Origin: Undibacterium sp.
Lineage (GTDB): Bacteria > Pseudomonadota > Gammaproteobacteria > Burkholderiales > Burkholderiaceae_D
Length of the DNA: 8,595 bases
Assembly: GCA_019752975.1 (NCBI GenBank)
Contig: JAIELM010000026.1
Location: forward strand, 1-8,595
Direction of reading: 5' to 3'
The position numbers were made by a program, and so were the translations under genes. Shown piece after piece: positions 5,809-8,595 of this stretch (position 1 is its first letter; every line of letters starts with the position of its first letter). The notes beneath the pieces are model-generated. The model did no database searches. It was not told where the DNA came from and saw only the letters and a list, made by a program, of their open reading frames with translations.

Positions 5809-6984
5809 TCAAAACGCAGCAATCCCGGTCTGCGCCCTACCCAAGATCAAGGCGTGAATGTCATGTGTTCCTTCATAGGTATTGACCACTTCAAGATTAA
5901 CCAAATGTCGTGCAATACCAAATTCATCCGAGATACCATTCCCGCCCAACATATCTCGGGCAACGCGGGCGATGTCTAAGGATTTTCCGCAAGAATTACG
6001 TTTCATGATGGAGGTGATTTCCACTGCCGCTGTACCTTCATCTTTCATACGCCCCAGACGCAAACAACCCTGCAATGCTAGCGTGATTTCGGTCTGCATG
6101 TCGGCGAGTTTTTTCTGCACCAACTGATTGGCCGCCAGCGGTCGGCCGAACTGCATTCTATCCATGGTGTATTGACGTGCTGTATGCCAGCAAAATTCTG
6201 CTGCGCCGAGTGCACCCCAAGCGATACCATAACGAGCTGAATTCAAACAGGTAAATGGCCCTTTTAAGCCTTCGACATGAGGCATCAGATTTTCTTCTGG
6301 CACAAACACTTCGTCCATCACAATTTCACCCGTGATCGAAGCACGCAAACCAATTTTTCCATGTATCGCGGGAGCGCTAAGGCCATCCCAGCCTTTTTCT
6401 AAAATAAAGCCGCGTATGCGCCCATCATCGGTCTTCGCCCACACCACAAACACATCGGCAATCGGGCTATTAGTGATCCACATTTTTGAGCCACTCAACA
6501 AATAACCACCATCCGTCGTTTTTGCGCGCGTCACCATACTACCGGGATCAGAACCATGATTCGGTTCGGTCAAACCAAAGCAACCTATCCACTCACCAGT
6601 CGCCAATTTAGGCAAATATTTGCGTTTTTGCGCCTCGCTACCAAACTCATTAATTGGCACCATCACCAACGAAGATTGCACGCTCATCATAGAACGGTAG
6701 CCAGAATCCACGCGCTCAACTTCACGTGCGACTAAGCCATAACAAACATAATTCAAACCCGCGCCACCATATTCGCTAGGGATCATAGAGCCCAGCAAAC
6801 CCAAATCCCCCATCTCACGGAAAATCACCGGATCAGTACGTTCATTACGAAAGGCATCCAAAATACGCGGTGCCAATTTCTCCTCGCAATACACCCGAGC
6901 CGCCTCCTGCACCATACGTTCTTCATCGGTGAGTTGCGAACTCAAAAGTAAGGGATCTTCCCATTGAAATGCTGCTTTTGCCAT
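5809..6984 (-). CDS. gcdH: Glutaryl-CoA dehydrogenase
   Basis: A 391-aa acyl-CoA dehydrogenase of normal length and intact. The enzyme oxidises and decarboxylates glutaryl-CoA to crotonyl-CoA with FAD, passing electrons to ETF, in lysine, tryptophan and related degradation; it acts in the cytoplasm. Order: N-terminal helical domain (about 15-135), beta domain (about 136-240; [15 protein letters not shown] and [16 protein letters not shown] line the flavin), C-terminal helical domain (about 245-391). The catalytic base is Glu371 in [17 protein letters not shown]90 and R97 in [11 protein letters not shown] keep the spacing of the glutarate-binding Glu/Arg pair of human GCDH, which argues for glutaryl-CoA over a generic acyl-CoA substrate. 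[10 protein letters not shown] and [12 protein letters not shown] are also family-typical. The ATG has only a weak AGAAAG upstream. No LysR regulator or CoA-transferase gene, sometimes found beside gcdH, lies next to it here; it appears monocistronic. Confidence 0.96.
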   Translation of the reverse strand: MAKAAFQWEDPLLLSSQLTDEERMVQEAARVYCEEKLAPRILDAFRNERTDPVIFREMGDLGLLGSMIPSEYGGAGLNYVCYGLVAREVERVDSGYRSMMSVQSSLVMVPINEFGSEAQKRKYLPKLATGEWIGCFGLTEPNHGSDPGSMVTRAKTTDGGYLLSGSKMWITNSPIADVFVVWAKTDDGRIRGFILEKGWDGLSAPAIHGKIGLRASITGEIVMDEVFVPEENLMPHVEGLKGPFTCLNSARYGIAWGALGAAEFCWHTARQYTMDRMQFGRPLAANQLVQKKLADMQTEITLALQGCLRLGRMKDEGTAAVEITSIMKRNSCGKSLDIARVARDMLGGNGISDEFGIARHLVNLEVVNTYEGTHDIHALILGRAQTGIAAF

Positions 6985-7126
6985 GGTGTGCTTTCTAAAA
7001 TTTAAGAAATAATGTAATCATTCAAACTGCTATTTAACCACTCATTCCCGAGTACCTGCATACTAAATAACGACTAAAACAAATTCTCGTTTTTTTTAAC
7101 AAATCATATTCGAGGATGTCAGACGA

Positions 7127-7132
7127 TATAAT
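7127..7132 (+). promoter_or_regulatory. Consensus -10 box (TATAAT)
   Basis: A perfect TATAAT, but with no good -35 at 16-18 bp (the best candidates there read TCATAT or CATATT) and no extended TG. Initiation near 7139 would place the 43-codon ORF about 23 nt downstream and the SIR2-like gene about 340 nt downstream. Confidence 0.35.
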
Positions 7133-7161
7133 GAATAGTAAGCTAAGAAACTGCAGGAAAA

Positions 7162-7293
7162 ATGAAAACCCTAATGCTAACCCATCTAGGCTCTCACGTT
7201 AAGCATTCACATCCACTCTTTTTGCAACATGTCAAACACTTGTTGGGTAAGCCGTACTCGTGTTTTGTGCTAGGTAAGAGCTACATCATCTGA
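7162..7293 (+). CDS. Possible small protein of 43 aa, unrecognised
   Basis: ATG 7162 to TGA 7291-7293, starting MKTLMLTHLGSHVKHSHPLF. It has six His residues, basic residues and a hydrophobic, aromatic C-terminus (CFVLGKSYII), but no clear membrane helix or known domain. AGGA at 7155-7158 lies only 3 nt before the ATG, closer than usual, and TATAAT is 30 nt upstream. It precedes the SIR2-like gene on the same strand by 188 bp. It could be a real small gene, a leader of the SIR2-like transcript, or chance. Confidence 0.3.
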   Translation: MKTLMLTHLGSHVKHSHPLFLQHVKHLLGKPYSCFVLGKSYII

Positions 7294-7481
7294 TTTTAAT
7301 GCACAGCACTGCCGTCAAGAATCGCATCATCAAATGCCCTAGGAGAAGTCGCCTAGCATCACTTCTTGTCCACAATAACGGCTCAGCTCAGTTTTAGATC
7401 TAAATTCTAGTTATCAATGAGCATGTCTTTTGTGCGATACTAAAAGCATCTAAAAAAATTCTTTGCCTCAGCATAAATAAC

Positions 7482-8595
7482 ATGAAAAAATCTTGGGAAA
7501 AAAATATTGGTAATGTAGTGGACTCGATTCGCAATGCGACTGGCAACTGCGTATTTTTGATCGGTGCGGGATGCTCAAAAAGCGCTGGCATACCGCTAGC
7601 ATCTGAGCTCATTCGAGAAATAAGCACCAAATTCCCCCATAGCTATGCGCAAGCGCCAGAGCCGGATAACTACAATAGCGTAATGTCTAAGCTCACTCCG
7701 CAGGAAAGAAAAAAACTCATAAACGATCACATAGAAAAAGCCAAAATTAATTGGGCGCACCTAGCACTGGCGCAGTTATTTCATACCCAAAAAATAAATA
7801 GGGTGCTCACCACCAATTTTGATCCCTTGGTGGTGCGCGCTTGTGCCATGACCGGTCACATTCCGGCGATCTATGATTTGGCGACCACCAACACGTTTAA
7901 AGATAATCGCATCGCACCCCGTTCTATCTTTCACCTCAATGGTCAACACACAGGCTTTACCACCTTAAATACCAGCGAAGAATTAAAGGAACATGAAGTC
8001 CGCTTGCGCGAAATCGTTAAAAATACCAATAAAGAAGGACCAATTTGGGTAGTGATCGGTTATAGCGGCGCAGCCGATCCTTTGCTCGAAGTTTTAACCG
8101 AAGTCGAGAGCTTTGAGGGCGGTATGTATTGGGTAGATTATGACAGCACCCCCTCTGCTGATATAGAAGCGAAGCTGCTGAACAAGCCCAGAAAAACTGT
8201 CTATTACTTAGGCGGTCATGATGCCGACAACTTCCTAACTGAATTAGCACAAAAACTAGATTGTTTTCCTCCTGCACTACTCGTACAACCATTTTCTCAT
8301 ATCACCAACATGATCGAGCATATCGATTTCGAAACGGGAAAAGAACCTGGAAAACTATTGAAGACGCAATTAACAAAGCAGTTAAATTTGGCAAGTGAAG
8401 CCCAGAGCAAACTCGTGACCAAGTTTAACCCCCTGAGTAGTTTATTGGCGGGGAAAAATCAAGAAATTATCGATTGGTACACCTCACTGAGTACGCCTAC
8501 CGATGAGGACAAGCACTATACCGCTTGGGCTTGGACAAAAATGGGCGACGCCTTAGATGAAGAAGCGCAAGCGTTTGCAAACACCGACCTCCCCA
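7482..8595 (+). CDS. SIR2-like domain protein, probable anti-phage defence NADase; 3' end outside the window
   Basis: The frame is open for 371 codons from ATG 7482 to the right edge. The N-terminal SIR2-like domain spans about 5-260: NAD-binding loop FLIGAGCSKSAGIP (25-38), TTNFDPLV (110-117; N112 and D114), the catalytic-type His151 in FHLNG, and VVIGYSGAADPLL (190-202). The DFR that follows GIP in deacetylase sirtuins is missing and no zinc-finger CxxC pairs are seen. This matches the SIR2_2-type (PF13289) domains that in several defence systems (DSR, Thoeris ThsA, SIR2-APAZ, SIR2-HerA) degrade NAD+ when a phage is sensed. Residues about 290-371 are helical and charged; the final stretch (YTAWAWTKMGDALDEEAQAF) resembles the start of a TPR repeat, a possible sensor part. 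No good Shine-Dalgarno precedes the ATG, and no upstream in-frame start exists before TAA at 7401. Defence function is inferred; partners may lie beyond the edge. Confidence 0.85.
   Translation, partial: MKKSWEKNIGNVVDSIRNATGNCVFLIGAGCSKSAGIPLASELIREISTKFPHSYAQAPEPDNYNSVMSKLTPQERKKLINDHIEKAKINWAHLALAQLFHTQKINRVLTTNFDPLVVRACAMTGHIPAIYDLATTNTFKDNRIAPRSIFHLNGQHTGFTTLNTSEELKEHEVRLREIVKNTNKEGPIWVVIGYSGAADPLLEVLTEVESFEGGMYWVDYDSTPSADIEAKLLNKPRKTVYYLGGHDADNFLTELAQKLDCFPPALLVQPFSHITNMIEHIDFETGKEPGKLLKTQLTKQLNLASEAQSKLVTKFNPLSSLLAGKNQEIIDWYTSLSTPTDEDKHYTAWAWTKMGDALDEEAQAFANTDLP

Larger units (their letters stand above)
6985..7481. other. 497-bp gap between divergent genes gcdH and the SIR2-like gene
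   Basis: This AT-rich stretch must hold the promoters of gcdH (minus) and of the SIR2-like gene (plus). Seen: AAAAC (7076-7080) and GTTTT (7089-7093) as a small inverted repeat before a T8 run; a perfect TATAAT at 7127; a 43-codon ORF at 7162-7293; and a second 32-codon ORF (7299-7397) with no ribosome binding site, not called as a gene. CTAGG (7339-7343) and CCTAG (7352-7356) can form a weak hairpin. No convincing -35/-10 pair was found for gcdH. Confidence 0.5.

Noticed and set aside
7299..7397. Second small ORF of 32 codons before the SIR2-like gene
   Set aside because: No ribosome binding site, and no similarity that I recognise; likely chance.
7400..7630. Minus-strand ORF of 76 codons between gcdH and the SIR2-like gene
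   Set aside because: Most of it is antisense to the SIR2 NAD-binding loop; no ribosome binding site or domain seen.
8017..8292. Minus-strand ORF of 91 codons
   Set aside because: Antisense to the SIR2-like domain; composition is typical of a shadow frame.

Overview
The window looks like a chromosomal segment of a beta-proteobacterium. The main pointer is a glutaryl-CoA dehydrogenase whose sequence reads like the Burkholderiales form almost residue for residue. Moderate GC, the cupredoxin/GGDEF pair and the LytS/LytTR pair would fit Oxalobacteraceae such as Undibacterium. The family and genus are inferred from remembered family patterns, not from any search.

Layout. All genes from 1 to 6984 lie on the minus strand; the only large plus-strand gene starts at 7482. 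Reading the minus strand in its own direction: (a) gcdH (6984-5809) is a stand-alone metabolic gene. (b) A 380-bp gap (5808-5429) holds a 101-bp MITE-like element with perfect 14-bp terminal inverted repeats and a 9-bp target duplication, a plus-strand terminator hairpin with no gene in front of it, and a structured leader with a tiny ORF. (c) A tight three-gene cluster follows: a di-iron sterol desaturase/fatty-acid hydroxylase family protein (5428-4565), a 4-TM LytS/YehU-type sensor kinase (4540-3410) and a LytTR response regulator (3392-2571). (d) After a 263-bp gap comes a two-gene operon: an exported cupredoxin-like protein (2307-1651) and, 9 bp later, a membrane diguanylate cyclase (1641 to beyond the left edge) that probably continues into an EAL domain.

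On the plus strand, a 497-bp gap (6985-7481) carries a perfect TATAAT box and a possible 43-codon small ORF. It leads into a SIR2-like protein (7482 to beyond the right edge) of the type common in anti-phage defence. Its TPR-like C-terminal part is cut off.

How the genes may work together. Two signalling modules are visible. The hydroxylase/kinase/regulator cluster may couple a membrane-lipid activity to LytTR-controlled transcription. The cupredoxin/GGDEF operon may couple a periplasmic copper or redox protein to c-di-GMP output. Both couplings are inferred from gene order only. Both signalling proteins carry an in-frame 12-bp tandem repeat. No tRNA, rRNA, CRISPR array or transposase gene was seen.
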